NCBI GenBank assembly: GCA_965221815.1
Contig: OZ244915.1
Location: forward strand, 2,170,001 to 2,234,000
DNA length: 64,000 nucleotides
Origin: JAPOXR01 sp965221815
GTDB taxonomy: Bacteria; Pseudomonadota; Alphaproteobacteria; Rhodobacterales; Rhodobacteraceae
Reading direction: 5' to 3'
Under the pieces are notes generated by a model, which did no database searches, was not told the origin of the DNA, and worked only from the letters and a program-made list of their open reading frames with translations. Shown here piece by piece: positions 54,785-63,304 of the stretch. Positions within the stretch are counted from its first letter, which is position 1. Every line of letters begins with the position of its first letter. Made by a program: the position numbers and the translations under genes.

Positions 54785-55166
54785 GTGACTGAAGACCAAC
54801 AGCCTCAGCAACCGCTATCCATGCTGCCCATATTGACGGAAATGATTGAGACCGTGCAGGCGAGTGCCAAGACGCCGTATGTCTTTGACGATCATACCGT
54901 GGACAGGATGCGCAGCCTGCCCACAGAGATCCTTGAACTGACAGGCATTGGCGCAGAGCAACTTGAGCATTGGTGCGGAGACACAGCGGGTCCGGTGAAT
55001 CGGGCCGAGACCGGTTGTCTGCCTGTCAGAACTGGACAAGATAACCCCAGCGATGGCCAGCGTGACCCGGACATTTCGGAAGTGCACGCTCAACAGCAAC
55101 ATGGAGATGGACGATGCAATGCTTAACATGGCGGCCTTGTCGGGAAGGAAATGCACCCGCGAATAG
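54785..55166 (+). pseudogene. Small helical protein gene with a frameshift
   Basis: GTG 54785 has GGAGG five bases upstream. The first frame reads LSMLPILTEMIETVQASAK, TPYVFDDHTVDRMRSLPTEI, AEQLEHWCGDTAGPVNRAE. After about 55010 the next frame continues plausibly as CLSELDKITPAMASVTRTF and MEMDDAMLNMAAL to a stop at 55166. The pattern (PYV-DD-TV, later MDDA) is like a family of small uncharacterised proteins often found near mobile genes; I cannot name it. A one- or two-base change around 55000-55030 would restore one frame of about 127 residues. Immediately precedes the nuclease-like gene. Confidence 0.5.
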
Positions 55167-55214
55167 AAGGCATGCGGAACAAGTCGGGTTCCGGGATCTA
55201 CGGCGGGCTGGCGC

Positions 55215-55766
55215 ATGATATCCGTTGACGCGTTTCGCGAATGGGCTTTACCCGAGAGCATGACAAGTCCGACAGCACGGGGGCTCCTTGCGGAGTATCT
55301 TGTCCGCTGTGCTTTGGACGAAGTGACACAATCGGCTGAAGACGGGCACTATGTGGATATTGAATGCACAGATAATGGACCGAAGATCGAAGTCAAATGT
55401 TCGGCTTATTTGCAGCCCGGTAAGGATAACAAGCTGATCCCGACGAACAGTCCGACATTCTTGATCTCACAGAAGAAAAGCGTCTGGTGCAACCGGACGT
55501 GGAAATGGAAGACTTCCGAAAGTCCAAGACGTTGGGCCGATATCTATGTTTTCTGTCTGGAGTGCACGAAGGAGCCGAAGGCTTACATGCCGCTTGATGT
55601 CTTGCATTGGGTGTTTTTCGTCATTTCAAAAGCCGATATTGACCGTGTGTTCACACATCAGAAATCCGTAACCGCTGGCCGATTGTACAAGGAAGGTTTT
55701 CAACATGTGGCTTATGACAAGCTCAAGGCAACAATTGACGATGTCTGGACTACGTTGCGCTCATAG
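55215..55766 (+). CDS. PD-(D/E)XK nuclease-like protein
   Basis: A 183-residue uncharacterised protein. ARGLLAEYLVRCALD near residue 21 supplies the Glu of an alpha-beta restriction-nuclease fold; GHYVDIECTDNGPKIEVKCSAYLQ near 45-68 gives D-x(n)-E-V-K, the catalytic core. Then a basic aromatic stretch (WCNRTWKWKT), ADIYVFCLECTKEP, LDVLHWVFFVIS and VTAGRLYKEGFQHVAYDKLK. Similar small proteins are widespread in bacteria without known function. No methylase partner is adjacent other than the class I methyltransferase 1 kb upstream, which does not look like a DNA methylase. Confidence 0.6.
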   Translation: MISVDAFREWALPESMTSPTARGLLAEYLVRCALDEVTQSAEDGHYVDIECTDNGPKIEVKCSAYLQPGKDNKLIPTNSPTFLISQKKSVWCNRTWKWKTSESPRRWADIYVFCLECTKEPKAYMPLDVLHWVFFVISKADIDRVFTHQKSVTAGRLYKEGFQHVAYDKLKATIDDVWTTLRS

Positions 55767-56146
55767 GGTCTCAGGGCGGTGTGGGACGGATCGCATACCG
55801 GATCGCCTCATTTGCACCCGTGTTTCTCACCGAACATTCCGTTGCGCATCCCTTCAGAGCACCGCTGCCATTGCTCGCGGAAACGCCGGTGCAAAGGTCA
55901 CCCCTGATGGCAATGAACCTCTATGGTGACCACAGATGAGAGCAGTCTGCACGCCAAGTCAGCGGTCCGGTGCGTATTGTCGTCCTGAACAGAACTGGCG
56001 GCCTGCAGCGGAAATCAGTCATCAGGGATCATCGGATAATACTTTGTACGTTGGGATTGGCCCGATTCTCTGCCCTGAATCCCGGTTTGAGCGATGGCCC
56101 AGCGATCCCTTCACACATCGCGAGAAATCGTCACCTGCTTGCCAGT
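55767..56146. other. Spacer between the nuclease-like gene and frcR
   Basis: About 380 bases where I see nothing gene-like. It receives the 3' ends of both neighbours; no T-tailed hairpin was picked out. Confidence 0.3.
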
Positions 56147-57346
56147 TCACAGTAACTTATTGTGATCAATCTGGTAATCTGCGCTGACCAGGGCAGCGGC
56201 GGCTCCTATGGTTCTGGCCTGACGCCCGAAAGTGCCCGCTTCGACCTCGGGCATCAACACACCCTGCAAATCCGTTTGTTGAAGCTGGGAAATCACTTCG
56301 GACACAAGTCTGTTGGTAATTTCAACCGGCATCGCACCGTCTATGACAACGGCTTCAAAGTCTATGACAGACAATGAAGATACGATGGCATGCGCCAGAT
56401 TACGTCCTGCACGTGTTATCCAATCGGAAACCAGCGGCTCAAATTCCCCCCAACCATCTGAAGCTTCATAAGGCGAGAATGGGCGACCGGTGACTTTCGC
56501 AACCAATCGCTCCAAGGTCACCAGGGACGCATGATCCACTAACCGGTTCCCGCCCTCCTGGTCAGGAACCCGCATGGGTCCAAATCCTCCGGCATTTCCT
56601 CTTCGCCCCCGAAAAACACTTCCATTCAAAACAATACCGCCACCGATGAAAGTGCCGACATAAAAATATATCCAGTCCTGCTTATCGGCGTGAGATCCGA
56701 AAACCACCTCAGCCCGGCAAGCGGCGGTTGCATCATTCTCGACGATGACGTCCCAGGGCACGAGTTTCCTGATGCCATGTTCAACGTCAAAGTCTCGCCA
56801 GGCTTCCATTTCCTCTGCCGGAGCGTCAAAATCGTCCGTCCAGTGCCAAAGTTCAAAAGGCATTGCTATTGCCATTGATGAAATGGACTTCCGGGTTCTC
56901 TGCGCCAAACGCAGGAGGTCCCGCAGTTCATCCTGCACAAATTTCACTGTGGCGACCGGAGTTGGGAATGACTGAAACAGCTCTTTGGATGCGATCACTT
57001 CACCCGTGAAATTGACCACGGCCAGTTCCATACTGCGGCGTCCAATCTTCAGGACAACATAGGAATGAGCAACAGGATTGATACGAAGAGGGGTCGAAGG
57101 TGCACCAACTCTTCCCCGAATCGGCTCGCCGCGAAGCAGCAGCCCATCGGCTTCCAGAGAGCGAAAAATCACGGAAATTGCATTCGCGGACAACCCGGAT
57201 GCACGAGTCGCCTCAGCCTTGGAGAGCTCTCCGTGTTCCCGCACAAGCTGCAACACCAATCGCTCGTTGTAATTGCCGACGGCAACCTGATTCGTTCCCT
57301 TCTTGGGATTTACAAACAGCCGTTTGTCTTTGTTGTCCCGGTTCAT
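56147..57346 (-). CDS. frcR: ROK-family transcriptional regulator of the frc operon
   Basis: A 399-residue repressor. N-terminal MarR-like winged helix (NERLVLQLVREHGELSKAEATRASGLSANAISVIFRSLE, about residues 25-65), then a sugar-kinase-like ROK domain: VIVENDATAACRAEVVFG, FYVGTFIGGGIVLNG, VFRGRRGNAGGFGPM. The Cys cluster (CxCGxxGC) of many ROK proteins is not visible, as in several regulator-type members. It is divergent from frcB; the palindrome at 57453-57473 in the shared region is its likely operator. Gene symbol by analogy with rhizobial frcR. Confidence 0.8.
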   Translation of the reverse strand: MNRDNKDKRLFVNPKKGTNQVAVGNYNERLVLQLVREHGELSKAEATRASGLSANAISVIFRSLEADGLLLRGEPIRGRVGAPSTPLRINPVAHSYVVLKIGRRSMELAVVNFTGEVIASKELFQSFPTPVATVKFVQDELRDLLRLAQRTRKSISSMAIAMPFELWHWTDDFDAPAEEMEAWRDFDVEHGIRKLVPWDVIVENDATAACRAEVVFGSHADKQDWIYFYVGTFIGGGIVLNGSVFRGRRGNAGGFGPMRVPDQEGGNRLVDHASLVTLERLVAKVTGRPFSPYEASDGWGEFEPLVSDWITRAGRNLAHAIVSSLSVIDFEAVVIDGAMPVEITNRLVSEVISQLQQTDLQGVLMPEVEAGTFGRQARTIGAAAALVSADYQIDHNKLL

Positions 57347-57452
57347 TTTAATCCATCTGCATCATTGAAATCGTTTCTGGCAAGCGCCGCAAATGTCCGC
57401 ATACAATGCCATTTGCAGGATTTCATGCGAAGATCGACAACACAACAAAATT

Positions 57453-57473
57453 ATTACTTCATAACGAAGTAAT
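57453..57473. promoter_or_regulatory. Probable ROK operator in the frcR-frcB intergenic region
   Basis: ATTACTTC-ATAAC-GAAGTAAT, a perfect 8-bp inverted repeat with a 5-base spacer, in an AT-rich stretch. It lies directly upstream of a -35-like TTGACA at 57476-57481. Position and symmetry suit repressor binding that governs both divergent promoters. Confidence 0.7.
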
Positions 57474-57475
57474 TA

Positions 57476-57504
57476 TTGACAAAATTGAATTGTCCGCGTA
57501 AGCC
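57476..57504 (+). promoter_or_regulatory. Candidate sigma-70 promoter of frcBCA
   Basis: TTGACA at 57476-57481 matches the -35 consensus exactly; a weak TAAGCC lies 17 bases downstream as possible -10. That would give a leader of about 150 bases before frcB ATG 57665. Only the -35 is convincing. Confidence 0.4.
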
Positions 57505-57664
57505 ATGTGCAGACGGCAACGTCGTCTTTTGGGAGAATACTTGGGGGAAGAGCGGCGAATTCGTTGTCAAACATCCAGGACATGACTCTCAGCTAATTGT
57601 GTTGCGCAGACTTGATTCGAGCAAAGCAGCGCAACTTTCAGGCTCAATAGATTTGGAGAACAAA

Positions 57665-58678
57665 ATGAACTTTCTCAAAACCGGTGTTGCGGCTTTGGTG
57701 ACCTCGATATGCATAGGAGGTATTGCCGCGGCAGACACCAGTGTTTGTCTTATCACCAAGGACGCGACAAACCCATTCTTCGTCAAAATGGCACAGGGTG
57801 CATTTGCCAAAGCGGCCGAAATGAGCGTCGAACTGCGCTCCTATGCGGGCAAATTTGATGGCGACCATGAAACGCAAGTCGCTGCTATCGAAACGTGCAT
57901 TGCAGCTGGTGTCGGGGGGATCTTGCTGGTCGCTTCGGACACCAAGGCCATCACATCATCCGTTGAACAAGCACGTAATGCTGGATTGGTGGTGCTGGCG
58001 CTGGACACACCTCTTGATCCAATCGACGCGGCCGACATGACCTTCGCAACCGACAATTTCCTCGCAGGTGAATTGATTGGTGCCTGGGCTGCGAAAACGA
58101 TGGGTGACACCTCTGGTGCCAAAATCGGCCTGCTCAACATCAACGTCTCTCAGCCAACTGTGGGCGTACTGCGCAATCAGGGATTCTTGACCGGCTTTGG
58201 GATCGATATTGGTGATCCCTCGAAGTGGGGCGACGAAACTGACCCACGCATTGTTGGCCACGAACTCTCGAATGGCAATGCCGAAGGGGGACGTAAAGGT
58301 ATGGAAAATCTCCTCGCCATCAATCCCGGTATCAATGTTGTCTACACGATCAATGAGCCTGCCGCTGCGGGGGCTTATGAGGCTCTCAAAGCCGTTGGAC
58401 GCGAAAACGACGTTATCATCGTATCGGTAGATGGCGGTTGCCCAGGTGTGGCAGACGTTGCCGCTGGTGTGATTGGTGCGACGGCCCAGCAATATCCTTT
58501 GGACATGGCTGGTCTTGGGGTTGAAGCCATTGTCAAAGCTGTCGAAACGGGTGAAATGCCTGCTGCAACAGAAGGAAAGGCTTTCTACGATACGGGCGTT
58601 GGCCTCATTACCAACGCACCCGTTGATGGTCTTGACCAACTGTCTGTTGCTGAGGGAGCAGACCTCTGCTGGGGCTGA
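57665..58678 (+). CDS. frcB: Sugar ABC transporter substrate-binding protein FrcB
   Basis: Periplasmic binding protein, about 337 residues. Signal peptide MNFLKTGVAALVTSICIGG ending AA-AD, then VCLITKDATNPFFVKMAQGA, KFDGDHETQVAAIETCIAAGV, ALDTPLDPIDAADMTFATDN, VVYTINEPAAAGAYEALKAV and IVSVDGGCPGV. The arrangement follows rhizobial FrcB (fructose, also mannose and ribose) closely over the whole length, including the C-terminal CWG. ATG 57665 has GGAG six bases upstream; the frame extends to 57476 without meaning. Confidence 0.92.
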   Translation: MNFLKTGVAALVTSICIGGIAAADTSVCLITKDATNPFFVKMAQGAFAKAAEMSVELRSYAGKFDGDHETQVAAIETCIAAGVGGILLVASDTKAITSSVEQARNAGLVVLALDTPLDPIDAADMTFATDNFLAGELIGAWAAKTMGDTSGAKIGLLNINVSQPTVGVLRNQGFLTGFGIDIGDPSKWGDETDPRIVGHELSNGNAEGGRKGMENLLAINPGINVVYTINEPAAAGAYEALKAVGRENDVIIVSVDGGCPGVADVAAGVIGATAQQYPLDMAGLGVEAIVKAVETGEMPAATEGKAFYDTGVGLITNAPVDGLDQLSVAEGADLCWG

Positions 58679-58751
58679 TTGTTCTCGGTATTGGCGAGGG
58701 CGCATTGGTGCCCTCGCACCCGATACTCAAGAAGACTTGAGCAGGCCAGCC

Positions 58752-59801
58752 ATGCAAGATCCAGGAGACGGAAAACTCCCTGGAAGCGACGTGCCTGCTG
58801 AGTTTGAACAGCAGGATGGGCTCGGCAATCAGATCGCTCATTTCTTGCACAACAACCCGGCAATCGTTCCCCTGATCGTCTTGCTGGTATCAACCACGAT
58901 CTTCAGCGCATTGATCGGTGAACGTTTCTTTTCAGCATTCACGTTGACACTCATTCTCCAACAGGTCGCAATTGTGGGGATTGTTGCCTGCGCCCAGTCA
59001 CTTGTCATCCTGACCGCCGGGATCGATTTGTCCGTAGGTGCGATCATGGTGCTGTCTTCGGTGGTTATGGGTAAGTTCACATTTGATCTTGGTCTTCCTC
59101 CTGGAATTGCAATCCTCTGTGGCCTGGCCTGCGGGTCCCTCATCGGCACGATCAATGGCGTGCTGGTTGCCTATGTCAAACTGCCTCCATTTATTGTGAC
59201 TCTTGGTATGTGGCAGATCGCACTTGCAGCCAATTTCCTCTATTCCGGTAGCGAGGTCATTCGTAGCCAGGACATTGCCGCCCAGGCACCCTTCCTCCAG
59301 TTCTTTGGAAACAAACTCGAAATTGGTGGTGCCATATTCACATACGGCGTCATACTCATGCTGCTTTTGGTCGGCTTTCTTTCATACATCCTCAGTCAGA
59401 CCGCCTGGGGGCGACACGTCTATGCGGTCGGCGATGATCCCGATGCAGCGGAACTTTCAGGTGTCAACGTTAAGTCCACACTGATTTCGGTTTACGCGCT
59501 GGCCGGTTTGATCTGTGCCATTGCGGGTTGGGTGCTCATCGGACGTTTGGGATCGGTGTCTCCCCAAGCCGGACAGCTTGCCAATATTGAATCCATCACA
59601 GCCGTCGTTATTGGCGGAATCTCGCTTTTCGGCGGGCGCGGGTCCATTGCTGGATCGCTCTTTGGCGCTCTTATCGTCGGAGTATTTTCTCTCGGGCTCA
59701 GGCTGCTCGGTGCTGATGTCCAGTGGACCTATCTCCTCATCGGTATTCTCATCATCATGGCAGTGACCTTGGACCAGTATATCAGAAAGGCGAGCGCGTG
59801 A
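58752..59801 (+). CDS. frcC: Sugar ABC transporter permease FrcC
   Basis: Inner-membrane permease of the ribose/fructose class, about 349 residues. After a soluble N-terminus (QDPGDGKLPGSDVPAEFEQ) come about ten spans; family motifs are VILTAGIDLSVGAIM near residue 97, VKLPPFIVTLGMW, GRHVYAVGDDPDAAELSGV (the EAA-like coupling loop) and AVVIGGISLFGGRGSIAGS. ATG 58752 chosen by length; stop overlaps frcA start (TGATG). Confidence 0.92.
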   Translation: MQDPGDGKLPGSDVPAEFEQQDGLGNQIAHFLHNNPAIVPLIVLLVSTTIFSALIGERFFSAFTLTLILQQVAIVGIVACAQSLVILTAGIDLSVGAIMVLSSVVMGKFTFDLGLPPGIAILCGLACGSLIGTINGVLVAYVKLPPFIVTLGMWQIALAANFLYSGSEVIRSQDIAAQAPFLQFFGNKLEIGGAIFTYGVILMLLLVGFLSYILSQTAWGRHVYAVGDDPDAAELSGVNVKSTLISVYALAGLICAIAGWVLIGRLGSVSPQAGQLANIESITAVVIGGISLFGGRGSIAGSLFGALIVGVFSLGLRLLGADVQWTYLLIGILIIMAVTLDQYIRKASA

Positions 59802-60601
59802 TGAATCAGGCAATTCTGACAGGACGCGGCCTCACCAAGCGCTACGGTCGAGTCACGGCCATGGAAAATTGCGATTTCGAACTTCTGCCTCAGGAAATTC
59901 TTGCGGTGATTGGTGACAATGGTGCCGGCAAATCAACGCTGATCAAGGCCCTATCCGGGGCCATCAAGCCCGACAGCGGCCAAATTACCCTTGGTGGTGA
60001 GTTGGTTGCATTCAACTCGCCTATCCACGCACGGGAGTATGGTATCGAAACCGTCTATCAGACGCTGGCGATGTCACCTGCACTCTCCATAGCCGATAAT
60101 ATGTTCATGGGCCGGGAAATCCGACGGTCAGGCATCATGGGTAAAGTCTTTCGGCAACTCGACAAGAAAAAAATGCGGCAGATCGCGAGAGAAAAGCTGT
60201 CGGAGCTGGGCCTTATGACAATTCAGAATATCAATCAAAAGGTTGAAACTCTTTCGGGCGGTCAAAGACAGGGTGTCGCTGTGGCACGCGCGGCAGCGTT
60301 CGGTTCGAACGTTGTGATTCTTGACGAGCCAACAGCTGCACTGGGCGTGAAAGAAGGTCGTCGTGTTCTTGACCTGATCCTTGAAGTCAAATCGCGGGGC
60401 GTCCCGATTATCCTGATCAGTCACAATATGCCTCATGTCTTCGAGGTGGCGGACCGTATACATGTGCATCGTCTGGGTCGGCGGCTCTGCGTGATTGATC
60501 CAAAGGACATTTCAATGTCCGATGCTGTTGCGCTCATGACAGGTGCCATGAAACCGGAAGAAGTCGATGTTGCACTTCAGAGCGAAACGGAAGAAGCATA
60601 A
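59801..60601 (+). CDS. frcA: Sugar ABC transporter ATP-binding protein FrcA
   Basis: A 266-residue single-NBD ATPase, as in FrcA, in contrast to double-NBD RbsA/XylG proteins. Walker A GDNGAGKSTLIKAL near residue 42, Q loop TVYQTLAM, signature LSGGQRQGVAVARA, Walker B VVILDEPTAALGVKE, switch His in ILISHNM. It completes the frcBCA transporter; an frcK kinase gene does not follow. A hairpin with a T-rich tail comes next. Confidence 0.94.
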   Translation: MNQAILTGRGLTKRYGRVTAMENCDFELLPQEILAVIGDNGAGKSTLIKALSGAIKPDSGQITLGGELVAFNSPIHAREYGIETVYQTLAMSPALSIADNMFMGREIRRSGIMGKVFRQLDKKKMRQIAREKLSELGLMTIQNINQKVETLSGGQRQGVAVARAAAFGSNVVILDEPTAALGVKEGRRVLDLILEVKSRGVPIILISHNMPHVFEVADRIHVHRLGRRLCVIDPKDISMSDAVALMTGAMKPEEVDVALQSETEEA

Positions 60602-60612
60602 CAAGAATTATT

Positions 60613-60648
60613 ACGCCAATTTGTTGGCGTCGATTCTTTTGTTTTCTG
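60613..60648 (+). terminator. Rho-independent terminator of frcBCA
   Basis: ACGCCAA-TTTG-TTGGCGT (60613-60630) is a perfect 7-bp stem followed by CGATTCTTTTGTTTTC. It begins 12 bases after the frcA stop. Read from the other strand the tail (AATAATTCTTGTT) is T-rich enough that it may also end the tRNA-Tyr transcript. Confidence 0.75.
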
Positions 60649-60693
60649 AAAATTTGGAACAGATTCCCTGACCGAACTTTCGTTGAGAGGGAA

Positions 60694-60777
60694 TGGTGGG
60701 CGACCCTGGAATCGAACCAGGCATGGGTCTCCCCGGCGGAGTTACAGTCCGCTGCCGCACCTTGCAGCCCGTCGCCC
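60694..60777 (-). tRNA. tRNA-Tyr (GTA)
   Basis: On the minus strand, GGGCGAC (60777-60771) pairs with GTCGCCC, followed by A and encoded CCA (to 60694). Anticodon stem GCGGA/TCCGC with loop CTGTAAC gives anticodon GTA. A long variable arm (about 14 bases) identifies a class II tRNA, and the T arm is CCTGG-TTCGATT-CCAGG. 84-85 bases in all. Confidence 0.95.
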
Positions 60778-60913
60778 ATTCCGAATGTTTCGATACTTTG
60801 CAGACTTTCCTCATGTCAACTGCAAATCCAGCGGTCGCGATCTTGAACAACAGGTATTTCTCTGATTGTGACAGAGTTGTTTGTGCAGATTAACGACCTC
60901 CCGGGAGCATGGC

Positions 60914-61696
60914 ATGTCAGCCCCAGACCCAACGCTGAAAATGCGTATCAAACCACATGGTGAGCAGAGCAAAAATCTGCCAGACCAACGTCTGTGGATT
61001 TATGGAATCCATGCCGTCCGGGCGGCCTTGCGTAACCCGAAACGTCATAAATACCGCCTGGTATTGACAGCCAATGCAGCGCGACGGCTCGCAGAAGATA
61101 TCGAACAGGCCGGGATCAAGGCCGAACTTGCCGATCTGCGAAAATTCCCCGCAACGCTTGCCTCGGATACCGTTCACCAGGGAGCCGCACTTCAGACAGA
61201 ACCACTGGAACAGCCAAACCTCGATTTCATGTGCAAAAATGTATCGACAACATCGCGAATTGTCGTCCTCGACAGAGTTGGTGATCCGCGCAATGTTGGT
61301 GCGATCCTTCGCAGTGCCCTCGCCTTCGAGGCAGAAGCCGTCATTGGCCTGACGCGTCACTCGCCCCCGGAAACCGGTGCCCTTGCCAAGTCAGCCTCAG
61401 GCGCCATGGAGATGATGCCATATATTCGGATCAACAACCTTGCGCGCGCCATAGACGGTCTGCGCAGTGAGAATTTCATCCTGATTGGACTGGACGCGTC
61501 ATCTCCCGAAGACCTTGCTTCGCTACCCGCAATCATTCATGCCGGACGCGTGGCCATCGTTTTAGGATCCGAACATATCGGACTTCGTGAACTGACGCGG
61601 AAAAAGTGTGACTTTCTCATGCGCATTTGTGCGGGTTCACTCAATGTTTCGAATGCGGCAGCCGTTGCATTATTTGCACTTCGAGGAATCGAATGA
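60914..61696 (+). CDS. rlmB: 23S rRNA (guanosine-2'-O-)-methyltransferase RlmB (TrmH/SpoU family)
   Basis: SPOUT-fold methyltransferase, about 260 residues. N-terminal substrate-binding domain (RLWIYGIHAVRAALRNPKR), then the three SpoU motifs: VVLDRVGDPRNVGAILRSA, VAIVLGSEHIGLREL and GSLNVSNAAAVALFAL. ATG 60914 has GGGAG at six bases. Family members methylate G2251 of 23S rRNA or tRNA Gm18; the RNA target cannot be read from sequence alone. It is divergent from tRNA-Tyr. Confidence 0.9.
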   Translation: MSAPDPTLKMRIKPHGEQSKNLPDQRLWIYGIHAVRAALRNPKRHKYRLVLTANAARRLAEDIEQAGIKAELADLRKFPATLASDTVHQGAALQTEPLEQPNLDFMCKNVSTTSRIVVLDRVGDPRNVGAILRSALAFEAEAVIGLTRHSPPETGALAKSASGAMEMMPYIRINNLARAIDGLRSENFILIGLDASSPEDLASLPAIIHAGRVAIVLGSEHIGLRELTRKKCDFLMRICAGSLNVSNAAAVALFALRGIE

Positions 61697-61794
61697 TTCG
61701 GAAACCGATGCGCAACCCCGACAATCTGCTGGAACACCATCACATCTTCTGAACCCCTTTTGACACGACAGACTGAACTTGTTTGATAGGGAGA

Positions 61795-61841
61795 ATATTG
61801 TCCCGAAATAGGATATTTGCCTTGTCAATATGGGACAATAT
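61795..61841 (+). promoter_or_regulatory. 10-bp inverted repeat upstream of metY
   Basis: ATATTGTCCC (61795-61804) and GGGACAATAT (61832-61841) are perfect inverted repeats separated by 27 bases, 46 bases before metY ATG 61887. A promoter-like TTGACA (61760-61765) with TTGATA 17 bases later lies just upstream, so the repeat would be in the leader RNA or at the start site. It does not match the SAM-II or SAM/SAH riboswitch patterns I know. Could be a regulator site. Confidence 0.5.
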
Positions 61842-61886
61842 GCTAATCGGCGCGCTTTCTCTCAGGAAGCAGAAAGACGAAGCCCC

Positions 61887-63179
61887 ATGTCTGATCAACC
61901 CATTTATGGATTCGATACATTGCAGGTTCATGCGGGCGGGCGCCCTGACCCTGCCACGGGTGCACGGCAAACCCCAATCTACCAGTCAACAGCATTTGTT
62001 TTTCGTGATGCCGAACATGCGGCGTCGTTGTTCAATCTCCAGGAAGTCGGCTACATCTATTCCCGCCTGACCAATCCGACTGTCGCCGTGCTGCAGGAGC
62101 GTATCGCCGCGCTTGAAGGCGGTGCCGGTGCTGTTTGCTGCGCATCGGGTCATGGCGCACAGATCATGTCCCTCTTTCCGCTTATGGGACCGGGCCGCAA
62201 CATCGTCGCATCGAGTCGGCTGTATGGCGGGACCGTCACGCAATTCAGCCGCACGATCCATCGATTTGGCTGGGCAGCAAAATTTGTTGACACTGAGAAT
62301 CTCGACTCAGTTGCGGCGGCAATTGACTCGGATACCCGCGCCATCTTTTGCGAATCCATTGCCAATCCGGGAGGTTATATCAGCGATCTGGAAGCCCTGA
62401 GCCGCATTGCCGAATCACATGGTATTCCGCTCATCGTCGACAACACATCAGCCTCGCCATATCTCTGCAGGCCCATTGATTTTGGTGCCACGCTGGTTGT
62501 GCATTCGACGACCAAGTATTTGACCGGGAACGGTACAGTGACGGGCGGGGCAATTGTCGATTCAGGGGCGTTCGACTGGTCCGCAAGTAACCGATTCCCG
62601 TCTCTCTCGGAGCCGGAACCCGCGTATCACGGTCTGAAATTCCACGAAACCTTCGGCACTCTCGCCTTCACTTTTCATGGAATCGCCGTTGGATTGCGTG
62701 ATCTTGGAATGACCATGAATCCGCAGGGTGCGCACTATACACTGCTCGGCATTGAGACTCTGTCGCTCAGGATGCGTAAACATGTGGAGAATGCCGTGAC
62801 CATCGCAAACTGGTTGGAGGCTGATTCGCGGGTCAGGTCCGTGTCTTATGCGGGGCTCAAGTCATCCCCTTATTACGCACGAATCAAGACAATCTGCCCG
62901 CGCGGGGCAGGGGCAATCTTCACCTTCGCGATCAAGGGCGGCTACGAAGCCTGTGTAAAATTCGTCGACAGCCTCGAGCTCTTCAGTCATGTCGCCAATC
63001 TCGGTGATACTCGCTCTCTGGTCATTCACTCTGCCTCAACGACGCATCGGCAACTCACGGCGAAACAGCAGACTGCCGCGGGTGCTGCTCCCGATGTCGT
63101 CAGACTCTCAATCGGAATCGAAGATCCTGACGACCTGATTTCAGACATTGACCAGGCCCTCGCCAAGGCGACCATATAA
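61887..63179 (+). CDS. metY: O-acetylhomoserine/O-acetylserine sulfhydrylase
   Basis: PLP enzyme of the Cys/Met-metabolism family, 430 residues. FDTLQVHAGGRPDPATGARQ at the N-terminus, YSRLTNPTVAVLQERIAALEGG, phosphate-binding SGHGAQIM, SIANPGGYISDLEAL, VDNTSASPYLCRPI, and the PLP Lys in VVHSTTKYLTGNGTVTGG. C-terminal NLGDTRSLVIHSASTTHRQL and RLSIGIEDPDDL. Length and ALEGG-to-SASTTH layout are those of O-acetylhomoserine sulfhydrylases, which make homocysteine from sulfide. ATG 61887 matches the family start. Confidence 0.9.
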   Translation: MSDQPIYGFDTLQVHAGGRPDPATGARQTPIYQSTAFVFRDAEHAASLFNLQEVGYIYSRLTNPTVAVLQERIAALEGGAGAVCCASGHGAQIMSLFPLMGPGRNIVASSRLYGGTVTQFSRTIHRFGWAAKFVDTENLDSVAAAIDSDTRAIFCESIANPGGYISDLEALSRIAESHGIPLIVDNTSASPYLCRPIDFGATLVVHSTTKYLTGNGTVTGGAIVDSGAFDWSASNRFPSLSEPEPAYHGLKFHETFGTLAFTFHGIAVGLRDLGMTMNPQGAHYTLLGIETLSLRMRKHVENAVTIANWLEADSRVRSVSYAGLKSSPYYARIKTICPRGAGAIFTFAIKGGYEACVKFVDSLELFSHVANLGDTRSLVIHSASTTHRQLTAKQQTAAGAAPDVVRLSIGIEDPDDLISDIDQALAKATI

Positions 63180-63298
63180 AATCGGCACCTGCATCGAATA
63201 ACTTGGCGGCGACTGCCGGTGGCCGCCAGATATTCGGTCTGCCAACCATCGCGCAGATCCGAAACCTGCCCAAATGTCAGATGATGCGGCAGGTAGGT
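63180..63298. other. Spacer between metY and the IS1-like element
   Basis: About 120 bases without a gene. No clear T-tailed terminator. The element begins at the GGTAGTGTCTCAGTTTGAAA end near 63293-63312. Confidence 0.3.
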
Positions 63299-63304
63299 AG
63301 TGTC

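Noticed and set aside
54397..54792. ORFs on both strands in the 54.2-54.8 kb spacer
   Set aside because: Overlapping frames with Arg/Pro/Ser-rich compositions, no SD and no family resemblance.
61760..61886. SAM-type riboswitch before metY
   Set aside because: The leader lacks the conserved core sequences of SAM-II and SAM/SAH switches known to me; only an inverted repeat is evident.
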